From positions 1 through 42,178 of the forward strand of contig NZ_JANHKS010000046.1 in assembly GCF_028682175.1 (NCBI RefSeq): DNA of 42,178 nt. Direction: 5' to 3'. The position numbers were made by a program, and so were the translations under genes. The notes under the pieces are model-generated. The model saw only the letters and a list, made by a program, of their open reading frames with translations. It ran no database searches and had not been told where the DNA came from. Source of the stretch: Pseudomonas putida (lineage in GTDB: Bacteria; Pseudomonadota; Gammaproteobacteria; Pseudomonadales; Pseudomonadaceae). Below, piece by piece: positions 16,729 through 24,605 of this stretch (within the stretch, counting starts at the first letter, position 1; each line of letters starts with the position of its first letter).

Positions 16729-18243
16729 GTGCCGCGTCGCATCCTCAGAGGGCTCAAGCCCCTCAGTGTCTGGGCTTTAACGTTACTCATCAGCGGCTGC
16801 ATTGGAACCGGCGGAATCGCCCCCCAAGACACCTCGATGTCGCCCGATTCGCTGGCGACGGACGAGGCGATCAAGGAGGCCGCCAAGGACGCCCACTGGC
16901 CAGATGGCCAATGGTGGCGCGCCTATGGCGACGATCAGCTCAACCACTGGATCGACCTCGCAGCCCTGGGCAGCCCCAGCCTGGCGATGGCCGCTGCCCG
17001 CGTGCGGCAGGCCAAGGCCATGGCCGGGATCGCCGAGTCGGCAGAATCCCTGCAGATCAACGGCGACAGCACGCTCAAGCGGCATAACTGGCCTACCGAC
17101 CAGTTCTACGGCCCGGGCGAGCTGTCCAACACCAGCACCTGGGACAACAACGCCTCCATCGGCCTGAGCTATTCCCTGGACCTGTGGGGCCGGGAAAGCA
17201 ACAACACCGAGCAGGCGCTGGACCTGGCGCACATGAGCGCGGCCCAGGAGCGCCAGGCGCAACTGGAATTGCAGGACAACATCGTACGTGCCTACATCCA
17301 GCTGTCGTTGAACTACGCCCAGCGCGACATCGTCGAGGCGACCCTGGCCCAGCAGCAACAGATTCTGGAACTGGCGCAGCGTCGCCTCAAAGGCGGCATC
17401 GGCACCCATTTCGAAGTCAGCCAGGCGGAAACGCCGCTGCCGGAAACCCATCGCCAGATCGACTCCCTGGATGAAGCCATCGCCCTGAGCCGCAACCAGA
17501 TCGCTGCGCTCGCAGGGAAAGGGCCGGGTGAAGGCGCCTCGATCCAGCGTCCGGGCCTGTCGTTGAAGACAGCACTCAAGCTGCCATCGGCGTTGCCGGC
17601 GCAACTGCTCGGCCAGCGTCCGGACGTGGTCGCCAGCCGCTGGCGCGTGGCCGCTCAGGCCCGGGGCATTGATGTTGCGCACGCCGGTTTCTACCCCAAC
17701 GTCGATTTGATGGGCAGCCTGGGCTACATGGCCACTGGCGGCGGGATGCTGGAATTTCTGACCGGCAAGAAATTCAACTACAGCGTCGGCCCGGCCATCA
17801 GCCTGCCGATCTTCGACGGCGGCCGTCTGCGCTCTGAACTGGGTGTGGCCTCGGCCGGTTACGACGCGGCGGTAGCGCAGTACAACGAAACCCTGGTGAA
17901 CGCGCTCAAGAGCATTTCCGATCAGTTGATTCGTCGTGAGTCGATGAACAAGCAGCAGGTGTTCGCCGACCAGTCGGTGGCCGCAGCGCAGAAAACCTAT
18001 GACATCGCCATGGTTGCGTACCAGCGCGGGCTGACGGATTACCTCAATGTGCTGAACGCGCAGACCCTGCTGTTTCATCAGGAGCAGGTGCAGCAGCAGG
18101 TCCAGGCCGCACGCCTGACCGTGCACGCCGAGCTGGTGGTGGCGTTGGGTGGTGGGTTGATGGCGGGCAATGATTCGCCGGCCGCAGACAAGATCGCCGC
18201 GCCGAAAACCCCGGCGTTGTTGAAGGTTTTCGACAAAAAATGA
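16729..18243 (+). CDS. NodT-type outer-membrane efflux lipoprotein
   Basis: This 504-residue TolC-like outer-membrane channel carries substrate out from the pump encoded next door. The lipobox LISGC places the acylated cysteine at residue 24. Two repeated coiled-coil/OEP domains follow (about 60-260 and 285-480), with LSYSLDLWGRE near 150 and LLGQRPDVVASRWRVAAQ near 295, both classical for this family. The start is GTG 16729, giving a compact signal sequence; no strong ribosome site is visible. It overlaps the FUSC pump gene by four bases (ATGA), marking one operon. Confidence 0.9.
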   Translation: MPRRILRGLKPLSVWALTLLISGCIGTGGIAPQDTSMSPDSLATDEAIKEAAKDAHWPDGQWWRAYGDDQLNHWIDLAALGSPSLAMAAARVRQAKAMAGIAESAESLQINGDSTLKRHNWPTDQFYGPGELSNTSTWDNNASIGLSYSLDLWGRESNNTEQALDLAHMSAAQERQAQLELQDNIVRAYIQLSLNYAQRDIVEATLAQQQQILELAQRRLKGGIGTHFEVSQAETPLPETHRQIDSLDEAIALSRNQIAALAGKGPGEGASIQRPGLSLKTALKLPSALPAQLLGQRPDVVASRWRVAAQARGIDVAHAGFYPNVDLMGSLGYMATGGGMLEFLTGKKFNYSVGPAISLPIFDGGRLRSELGVASAGYDAAVAQYNETLVNALKSISDQLIRRESMNKQQVFADQSVAAAQKTYDIAMVAYQRGLTDYLNVLNAQTLLFHQEQVQQQVQAARLTVHAELVVALGGGLMAGNDSPAADKIAAPKTPALLKVFDKK

Positions 18244-20426
18244 ACAGCGCACTCAGCTGGTTCAGATCCCTGGAGTGGCGCCGTGAACTCAACGGTTGGG
18301 CGCGCAGTGACGGGGTGACGTGGGTCTACATCGCCAAGGTGTTGCTCGCGGCATTCCTGACCTACTGGGTCGCGATGCGCCTGGAGCTGCCGCAACCGCG
18401 CACGGCGATGATTACCGTGTTCATCGTCATGCAGCCGCAGAGCGGGCATGTGTTCGCCAAGAGTTTCTATCGCCTGTTGGGCACCCTGGCGGGCTCCGTG
18501 GTGATGGTCACCCTGATGGCGTTGTTCGCCCAGAACAGCGAACTGTTCCTGGGCAGCCTGGCGATCTGGGTCGGCTTCTGCTGCGCGGGGGCTGCGCGCT
18601 ATCGCAACTTTCGCGCCTACGGTTTCGTGCTCGCCGGTTACACCGCGGCGATGACTGGCCTGCCAGCCCTGGCCCATCCGGAAACCGCGTTCATGGCGGC
18701 CATGTGGCGGGTGCTGGAGATTTCCCTGGGGATCGTCTGCTCGACCCTGGTCACTGCCGCGATCCTGCCGCAAAGCTCGGGCGCCGCCATGCGTAATGCG
18801 CTGTATCAGCGCTTCGGCGTTTTTGCGCGATTCGTGGTCAGCGGGCTGCGCGGCGAGACTGACCCGGCAGCGACCGAGGCCAGCAACGTGCGTTTCATTG
18901 CCGATGCCGTGGGGCTGGAAGGCCTGCGCGCGGTCACGGTTTTCGAAGACCCGCACATGCGTCGGCGCAACGGCCGCCTGAACCGCCTGAACAGCGAATT
19001 CATGAGCATCACCACGCGCTTCAACGCATTGCATCAGTTGCTTGAGCGTCTGCGACGTCGCGGCGAGACACCAGCGATACAGGCCATCGAACCCGGCCTG
19101 CGAACCCTTGCCGAATTGCTCGAACACTTCGCCGGACGCGCCCTGACCGACGCCGATGCCGCGTCGCTCGCCGCGCGCCTGAGCGTCTACAAGAGCGAGC
19201 TGCCGAGCCAGGTTCGCAGCCTGCGCGCGGAGTTCGTCAAGACCGACCCGACTGACGACGAGTTGCTGGATTTCCACACCGCCTTCGAGCTGCTCTACCG
19301 CTTCGTCGACGACATGCACGATTACGCGCAAACCCACGCCTCGCTGGCCGATCACAGCCACGAGCGTGAGAAGTGGGTCGAGCCGTTCGTCAACACCACC
19401 AACTGGATGCTGTCGCTCGCCTCGGGCCTGCGCGCCACGGTGATTCTGGGCGTGATGTCGGCGTATTGGGTCGCCACTGCCTGGCCCAGTGGCGCGACCA
19501 TGACCTTGGTGTCGGCGGCGACCATCGCCCTGTCGGCCACCACGCCGAACCCGCGCCGGATGGCGTTTCAGATGGGTTGCGGCACGGCCCTGGGCGCACT
19601 GATCGGCTTCTTCGAAACCTTTTTCGTGTTCCCGCAGATCGACGGTTTTCCGCTGTTATGCATGGTGCTGGCGCCGGTGTTCGCCTTCGGCGCGTTCCTG
19701 ACCACGAGGCCGCAGTGGGTGGGTGTCGGGCTGGGGCTGCTGATCTTTTTCAGCATCGGTTCGGCGCCGGACAACCTGACGGTCTACAACCCCTACGCAT
19801 TCATCAACGACTACATCGCCATGGTCATCGGCATGCTGCTGTGTGCGGCGGCGGGGGCGATCATCATGCCGCCCAACAGCCGCTGGTTCTGGCGCAGGCT
19901 GGAGGGTGATCTGCGCCAGCAGGTGAGCTTCGCCATCAGCGCGCCGCTCAAGGGCATCCGTTCGAACTTCGAGAGCCGCACCCGCGACCTCATGCATCAG
20001 GCCTACGGGCTGGCCGCTGGTAAACCCGAGGTGCAGCGCAACCTGCTGCGCTGGATGTTCGTGGTGCAGGAGATCGGCCACGCGATCATCGAACTGCGCC
20101 GCGAGCAGGACGCCTTGCCGGTGCACCCAAGCTACGCCGAATCCCAGGCCTGGCGCCAGGCGATCCGCGCCATGGGCCGTTCGCTGGTGCGGCTGTTCAT
20201 AGCTCCCGATCGCCACAACCTGGCGCGCAGCCTGTACGCGGTGGACCACGCGATCATCTGCGTGCAGAACACCGACGAGCCGTTCGCCCCGCACTTCGAT
20301 ACCTCGGCACTGCGGCGGGTCAAGAGCTACCTGCACTTCATCCGCACCTGCCTGCTCGACCCGCAATCGCCACTGGCCGCCTACGCGCCGGCCCAAGCCG
20401 CGCAAGGACTTTTCCATGCCTCGTGA
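18240..20426 (+). CDS. FUSC/AaeB family efflux pump subunit
   Basis: This 728-residue inner-membrane transporter is of the fusaric-acid-resistance/AaeB class, which exports aromatic carboxylic acids. Two membrane blocks of about six helices each are visible: residues 28-175 (LLAAFLTYWVAMRLELPQPRTAM, the family signature) and 390-560 (ATVILGVMSAYWVATAWPSG and later helices). A soluble domain lies between them and another follows the second block. It has an ATGA overlap with the outer-membrane gene and overlaps the DUF1656 gene by 11 bases. The substrate is inferred from AaeB only. Confidence 0.9.
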   Translation: MNSALSWFRSLEWRRELNGWARSDGVTWVYIAKVLLAAFLTYWVAMRLELPQPRTAMITVFIVMQPQSGHVFAKSFYRLLGTLAGSVVMVTLMALFAQNSELFLGSLAIWVGFCCAGAARYRNFRAYGFVLAGYTAAMTGLPALAHPETAFMAAMWRVLEISLGIVCSTLVTAAILPQSSGAAMRNALYQRFGVFARFVVSGLRGETDPAATEASNVRFIADAVGLEGLRAVTVFEDPHMRRRNGRLNRLNSEFMSITTRFNALHQLLERLRRRGETPAIQAIEPGLRTLAELLEHFAGRALTDADAASLAARLSVYKSELPSQVRSLRAEFVKTDPTDDELLDFHTAFELLYRFVDDMHDYAQTHASLADHSHEREKWVEPFVNTTNWMLSLASGLRATVILGVMSAYWVATAWPSGATMTLVSAATIALSATTPNPRRMAFQMGCGTALGALIGFFETFFVFPQIDGFPLLCMVLAPVFAFGAFLTTRPQWVGVGLGLLIFFSIGSAPDNLTVYNPYAFINDYIAMVIGMLLCAAAGAIIMPPNSRWFWRRLEGDLRQQVSFAISAPLKGIRSNFESRTRDLMHQAYGLAAGKPEVQRNLLRWMFVVQEIGHAIIELRREQDALPVHPSYAESQAWRQAIRAMGRSLVRLFIAPDRHNLARSLYAVDHAIICVQNTDEPFAPHFDTSALRRVKSYLHFIRTCLLDPQSPLAAYAPAQAAQGLFHAS

Positions 20427-20616
20427 AATCGCCTTCCACGGCGTTTACATGCCCACCGTGACCGTCATGTTCCTGGTGGCCATGGTGCTCGCCTGGGCCC
20501 TGGACCGCTTCATGTCCGGGCTCGATCTGTACCGTTTCTTCTGGCATCCGGCGCTGCTGCGTCTGAGCCTGTTCAGCTGCATTTTCGGCGCGATGGCGCT
20601 CACTGTTTACCATTGA
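20416..20616 (+). CDS. DUF1656 (AaeX-like) small membrane protein
   Basis: This 66-residue protein has two hydrophobic helices (about 10-30 and 45-64) and the family-like opening PREIAFHGVYMPTVTVMF and DLYRFFWHPALLRLSLF. DUF1656/AaeX proteins sit between pump and adaptor genes in aromatic-acid exporters; their role is unknown. The first 11 bases overlap the pump gene, and a GCAAGGA ribosome site lies within that gene's end. Confidence 0.88.
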   Translation: MPREIAFHGVYMPTVTVMFLVAMVLAWALDRFMSGLDLYRFFWHPALLRLSLFSCIFGAMALTVYH

Positions 20617-20632
20617 GGTGCATGGTTCAAAG

Positions 20633-21487
20633 ATGAAAAAGCTTTTCAGCCTGATCGCCACATTGTTGATCCTGGCCCTGGCCATCTGGATCGGCCGGTT
20701 GCTGTGGATTCACTACATGGACACCCCCTGGACCCGTGACGGGCGTGTGCGCGCGGACGTGATCAACGTGGCGGCCGATGTCAGCGGCGTGGTGGTCGAA
20801 GTGCCGGTCAAGGACAACCAGCCGGTGAAAAAGGGCGACCTGCTGATGCAGATCGACCCCGAGCATTACCAGTTGGCGGTCAAGCAGGCCGAAGCGATGG
20901 TGGCTTCACGCAAGGCCACCTGGGAGATGCGCAAGGTCAACGCGGCGCGCCGCAAGGACATGGACGCGCTGGTGATTTCCGCGGAAAACCGCGAAGACGC
21001 CTCCAACGTCGCCAACTCCGCCCAGGCAGACTACCAACTGGCGGTGGCGCAACTGGAAGCGGCGCAGTTGAACCTGCAACGCACCAAGGTGCTGGCGGCG
21101 GTGGATGGCTACGTCACCAACCTCAATGTGCATCGCGGTGACTACGCGCGCATCGGTGAGGCGAAGATGGCGGTGGTGGACCGCAACTCGTTCTGGGTCT
21201 ACGGCTTCTTCGAGGAAACCAAGCTGCCCCACGTCAAGATCGGCGACCCGGCTGACATGCAGTTGATGAGCGGCGAAGTGATGAAAGGCCACGTCGAGAG
21301 CATCGCCCGGGCGATCTACGACCGCGACAACCCGGAAAGCCGCGAACTGATCGCCGACGTCAACCCGACCTTCAACTGGGTGCGCCTGGCCCAGCGCGTG
21401 CCGGTACGCATCCATCTGGATAACGTACCGGACAGCGTGGTGCTGGCGGCGGGGATTACCTGCACGGTGATCGTCAATCCGCAGTAA
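20633..21487 (+). CDS. HlyD/AaeA-type periplasmic adaptor
   Basis: This 284-residue membrane-fusion protein connects the FUSC pump with the outer-membrane channel. One N-terminal anchor helix (FSLIATLLILALAIWIGRLLW) is followed by a biotinyl-lipoyl half (NVAADVSGVVVEVPVKDNQPVKKGDLLMQID pattern), an alpha-hairpin at about 80-150, the second half-lipoyl region (AAVDGYVTNLNVHRGDYARIG) and the beta-barrel. I prefer ATG 20633, although a GTG at 20618 is in frame. GAGGTG at 20615 would serve as ribosome site with long spacing. It is the last gene of the efflux operon. Confidence 0.88.
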   Translation: MKKLFSLIATLLILALAIWIGRLLWIHYMDTPWTRDGRVRADVINVAADVSGVVVEVPVKDNQPVKKGDLLMQIDPEHYQLAVKQAEAMVASRKATWEMRKVNAARRKDMDALVISAENREDASNVANSAQADYQLAVAQLEAAQLNLQRTKVLAAVDGYVTNLNVHRGDYARIGEAKMAVVDRNSFWVYGFFEETKLPHVKIGDPADMQLMSGEVMKGHVESIARAIYDRDNPESRELIADVNPTFNWVRLAQRVPVRIHLDNVPDSVVLAAGITCTVIVNPQ

Positions 21488-21514
21488 TCATGTGTTGATG
21501 CTGCCGGTTGAACG

Positions 21515-22939
21515 CTAGCCTCCGGTTCTATTGAGCGCCTTCAAGGGGTGGAAGGGGTAAGGGCGCAGGTGCTTGAGCTGTGCGAGTACCTTGCTGGCCA
21601 CCTGATGTTGTGACACCAGGGAATAACTCTTGCCCAGAAGCTTGCGGGCCAGCGGCCCGACTATTTCAACAAGGGCCGCCAGCAGGGCCGTATCGTAATG
21701 TTCTGCGGCTTCCTGGGGCGTGTCGGCTTGAGCGCCTCGTACCACTTGCAGCGCCGCTGAGGTCTGGCCCAGCAGAAAGGACACCAACATACGTGCCGCC
21801 ACGTGTGTTCCGCCGGTCAAGGGGAGCGTGGCGGCGAGGGAGAGTGCCTGAAGCATGAACACGCCGACCGTCAGCAATTGGTCGGTCAACCGTTCGCTGT
21901 CGGTGGACACCAGCGTGTCGATATCCGAGAGCATCCGCTGGATCCGCAGCGCGTGGAGCGCCTCGAAGGGCTCGTTTGCCTTGTAGAACCACAGGGGCGG
22001 CAACTCCGCAAAGCTGCGGTTGCCCGGCACACTGACGAATCTGAGTTGGTCGTGGCCTGGCTTGATCTGCTGGTAAAGAGGCATGCGCTGCAGAACCAGA
22101 CGACGCAGTTTCGGCGATGTGGTGACGAAGTGGTAATGACTGATGAACTCGGTGGGCAATGGCACGACTGCGTCGGCTTCGTCGGCACCGAGGAATATCA
22201 TCAGGCTGTCGGCTGAGCGGTCATTCTGCCAGCGCAGTTGCAGGCATTGCGTCACGTCCACGCGGGTGTGGCGGGACTGGTAACGCACCAGCTCCAGAAC
22301 CGTTGCGCTGCCGCCATATGCATTGGCCAGTTTCTTATGAGCTGCGCTGATGCCAGCCCGCCTGGCGAACCGTTCCAGTCGCTGGCGGACCTCTGCCCTG
22401 GCCTGCAGTGTGAGCAGGAACTTCGCGTTGGGCGTGCCGAGCCGGGTGCGCACGCTGGCCTGATAGCTCGTCTGCAGGTTTGCCGACTCAAGGGCCTTCG
22501 TCAGGTCCGGCGGGTAGTTTTTGGGCCAGTTGATCTCTACATCGGTGAATGCAGCAAGATCCTTTTGGTAAGCATCGGTGACGATCTCGTCGAGCGGGAA
22601 ACTCTTGCGCTCCCGTCGCGATGTGACCGTGCCGCTTCCCGTCAGGCCCAGATTGGAATGACGCTGACGAAAGCTGACCGAGATTGGGGTGGTGGAGTTG
22701 ATCTGTTCCTTGAGGCCCGGGGGGGCCGTGGAGCGATCAATCAGCTTGCGTATCGCATCGTGGATGTATTGCACAGGGTTCAGAAGCGCCGGGTCGTAGA
22801 CGTCATCGATGAGGGCGATCATCTCATCGGTGAGTTGGTTCAGTTCCGCGTCGCTGAGTTCAGGCTCGAGTTGCCGGGTCGATGCCTCGGGTTCGGCGGC
22901 ACGAGCGCTTTTATCGGCAGGTGGAGGAGGAGATTTCAT
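21515..22939 (-). CDS. Uncharacterised protein resembling the membrane part of DUF6543/dermonecrotic-toxin-like proteins
   Basis: I do not recognise this 474-residue protein with certainty. The N-terminus is proline-rich and acidic (SPPPPADK, ELSDAELNQLTDEMIALIDDVYDP). A mixed alpha/beta middle has LPPLWFYKANEPFEALHALRIQ near 325. A hydrophobic stretch at about 360-400 (LLTVGVFMLQALSLAATL, AARMLVSFLLGQTSAAL) is followed by an EAAEHYDTALLAALVEIVGPL helix. This layout recalls the region before the C-terminal part of large Pseudomonas toxin-like DUF6543 proteins, but here the protein stops soon after, so it could be a truncated or stand-alone version. The start ATG 22939 has AAGGAAG upstream; an in-frame GTG at 22969 is less likely. 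It is convergent with the efflux operon and a lone gene. Confidence 0.45.
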   Translation of the reverse strand: MKSPPPPADKSARAAEPEASTRQLEPELSDAELNQLTDEMIALIDDVYDPALLNPVQYIHDAIRKLIDRSTAPPGLKEQINSTTPISVSFRQRHSNLGLTGSGTVTSRRERKSFPLDEIVTDAYQKDLAAFTDVEINWPKNYPPDLTKALESANLQTSYQASVRTRLGTPNAKFLLTLQARAEVRQRLERFARRAGISAAHKKLANAYGGSATVLELVRYQSRHTRVDVTQCLQLRWQNDRSADSLMIFLGADEADAVVPLPTEFISHYHFVTTSPKLRRLVLQRMPLYQQIKPGHDQLRFVSVPGNRSFAELPPLWFYKANEPFEALHALRIQRMLSDIDTLVSTDSERLTDQLLTVGVFMLQALSLAATLPLTGGTHVAARMLVSFLLGQTSAALQVVRGAQADTPQEAAEHYDTALLAALVEIVGPLARKLLGKSYSLVSQHQVASKVLAQLKHLRPYPFHPLKALNRTGG

Positions 22940-23028
22940 GGTGTCTTCCTTGACAGTTGCCAGCCTCACGGAGAGGCCTTTTGGATAAGCCCGTTTTCAG
23001 GGCGACTGAAGGAAGTATCGGATCATGG

Positions 23029-23049
23029 CGGGCTATTTTCTGTAGCCCG
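23029..23049. terminator. Possible intrinsic terminator or hairpin
   Basis: CGGGCTA and TAGCCCG form a perfect 7-base stem around TTTTCTG, followed on the + strand by TTTCTT. No rightward gene ends nearby. It lies between two leftward genes, about 65 bases past the SDR stop, where the minus-strand side lacks a T-tract, so its function is uncertain. Confidence 0.35.
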
Positions 23050-23115
23050 TTTCTTCAAGTTCATGGGTATTCGGCGTCAGCCTAGATACCCTGATTCGCC
23101 GGGTGGGATTGCTTC

Positions 23116-23940
23116 TCAAAGAGGGCCTTGAAGCTTGAAACGCTTGCTCAGAATCCGTTCCAGCACGGCCTTGGGCAGCAGGCGTGCCATCAGCGGCAGT
23201 GCCCGGCTACCGTTGCCGGAGCGCAGCAGGCGCGGCGGGTTGGGCTTGCTCACTGCGGTGAGCACGTCCCGGGCGAAGTCGCTGGCGGGAGTGGGGTTGG
23301 TTTGCGAGGCGTTGGCGCGGGCGCGGATGCCTTCGCGCAGCGGCCACCAGGGTGAGCCTTCCTGAATGACCTGTTCGGCTTCATGGCTGGCGTTTTTCGC
23401 GAACTGGGTGTCGATGGCGCCGGGCTGCACTTCCATGACCTTGATGCCGAATGGCGCAAGCTCCATGCGCAGGGCGTCGCTCATGGCCCCCACGGCGGCT
23501 TTCGATGCGCAGTAGGCGCCGCCGAACGGCGTGACCAGCACCCCGGACACGCTGCCGATGTTGACCACCAGCCCCTTGTTTTTACGAAGCAGACCGAACA
23601 GCGCGCGGGTGACGCCGACGATGGAAAATACGTTGGTCTCGAACTGCCTGCGCATGGCCTCGACACCGCCGTCGAGCAGCGGGCCGATGCCGCCGTAGCC
23701 GGCGTTGTTGATCAGTACGTCCAGCCCTTTGTCATGGGCTTCCAGTTGCTCGGACAGGCGGGCGAGGGCAGCGCTGTCGTTGACGTCCACTTGCACGGCG
23801 GTGAAGCCGGCAGCGGCCAGCACCTGGACATCCGCCGGCTTGCGCGCTGTCGCCCAGACCTCATGGCCGGCAGCCTTGAAGGCGTCGGCCATGGCGCGGC
23901 CGATGCCGCTGGAGCAACCGGTAATCAATACGACGGGCAT
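23116..23940 (-). CDS. Short-chain dehydrogenase/reductase (classical SDR)
   Basis: This 274-residue NAD(P)-dependent oxidoreductase has the Rossmann motif TGCSSGIG at residues 7-14, NNAG at 78-81, catalytic S130, and Y143-x3-K147 (YCASK). The C-terminal tail from about 240 (PPRLLRSGNGSRALPLMARLLPK) matches SDRs that act on hydrophobic or steroid-like substrates, but the substrate cannot be assigned. I use ATG 23940, preceded by AAGGAA; the longer frame runs into the neighbouring gene. It follows the small membrane protein gene by 29 bases in the same direction, so both may be cotranscribed. Confidence 0.9.
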   Translation of the reverse strand: MPVVLITGCSSGIGRAMADAFKAAGHEVWATARKPADVQVLAAAGFTAVQVDVNDSAALARLSEQLEAHDKGLDVLINNAGYGGIGPLLDGGVEAMRRQFETNVFSIVGVTRALFGLLRKNKGLVVNIGSVSGVLVTPFGGAYCASKAAVGAMSDALRMELAPFGIKVMEVQPGAIDTQFAKNASHEAEQVIQEGSPWWPLREGIRARANASQTNPTPASDFARDVLTAVSKPNPPRLLRSGNGSRALPLMARLLPKAVLERILSKRFKLQGPL

Positions 23941-23969
23941 GGGATTCGTTCCTTGAACAATGAGAGGGC

Positions 23970-24434
23970 TCAGCCGGAGAAAGTGCCTTGCAGGCGCTCG
24001 GCACGAAACTCCAGGGTCTGCGCGCGATAGCCGTTGCGCAGCGGCGGCAGCGGGAGGCAATCCTGCCACTGGCTGCCGGGCAGCAGTTCACCCGGGCCAC
24101 GGTAGCGTGGGGCGGTGTAGGTGTCGTCGGCCAGGTTCACGGTGTCGCCGGCTGCGTAGGCGGCGACTTTCCAGCGCAGTTCCTGCAGGGGGACGTCGTT
24201 GCCGTTATCGATCAGCACCAGCAAGGGGCGGCCGACCGGGCATTGTTGCGGCGCGTAGCTGATGCGCAACTGCAGTCGCTCCAGACGCTGGGCGTCGCGT
24301 TTGTCCTGCCAGACCACGATACCGGCCACGATGGCCAGGCCGACCGCTGCCGCCAGGGATACCGGCAACGCCTTGGCCGGGTAGCGCAGCAGCAGGACCA
24401 GCCAGGTGAGGATCAGTACGGCGCCGATGATCAT
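23970..24434 (-). CDS. Small membrane-anchored protein of unknown function
   Basis: This 154-residue protein has two N-terminal hydrophobic helices (about 2-16 IIGAVLILTWLVLLL and 23-42 LPVSLAAAVGLAIVAGIVVW) and a C-terminal domain, probably extracytoplasmic, of beta-rich sequence with two cysteines (QQCPVGRP and QDCLPLPP). I recognise no catalytic motif. Similar proteins in Pseudomonas genomes are sometimes loosely labelled transporter-like, which this sequence does not support. It begins about 90 bases beyond the alginate terminator and reads in the same direction, so it most likely has a separate promoter. Confidence 0.7.
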   Translation of the reverse strand: MIIGAVLILTWLVLLLRYPAKALPVSLAAAVGLAIVAGIVVWQDKRDAQRLERLQLRISYAPQQCPVGRPLLVLIDNGNDVPLQELRWKVAAYAAGDTVNLADDTYTAPRYRGPGELLPGSQWQDCLPLPPLRNGYRAQTLEFRAERLQGTFSG

Positions 24435-24492
24435 GTGTTCGGTCTCGCGAATGCAGATAGAAGCATCCTACCGAAAGGTGGGCCGGGTATCG

Positions 24493-24512
24493 AGGGGCCG
24501 TGCTGCTACGGG
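24493..24512. repeat. Fragment of a family C REP arm
   Basis: GGGGCCGTGCTGCTACGGG preserves the outer half of the family C arm (GCCGTGCTGCTACGG) without the CCGGCAAG part or an inverted partner. It is probably a decayed copy, directly beside the alginate terminator. Confidence 0.6.
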
Positions 24513-24522
24513 AGGGTGGGGC

Positions 24523-24581
24523 AAAAAAAAGCCCCGGCCCACCTTCTGCGGATGGGGGATACGCAGGAGGCGGGCTGGGGC
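24523..24581 (-). terminator. Strong intrinsic terminator of the alginate operon
   Basis: On the minus strand, about 25 bases after the algA stop, a 20-base stem with three imperfect positions (GCCCCAGCCCGCCTCCTGCG with CGCAGAAGGTGGGCCGGGGC) encloses a 10-base loop and is followed by TTTTTTTT. This is the clearest terminator in the window and marks the 3' end of the algD-algA transcript. Confidence 0.95.
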
Positions 24582-24605
24582 GTTGCAAAGGGTGTTACAA
24601 GAACA

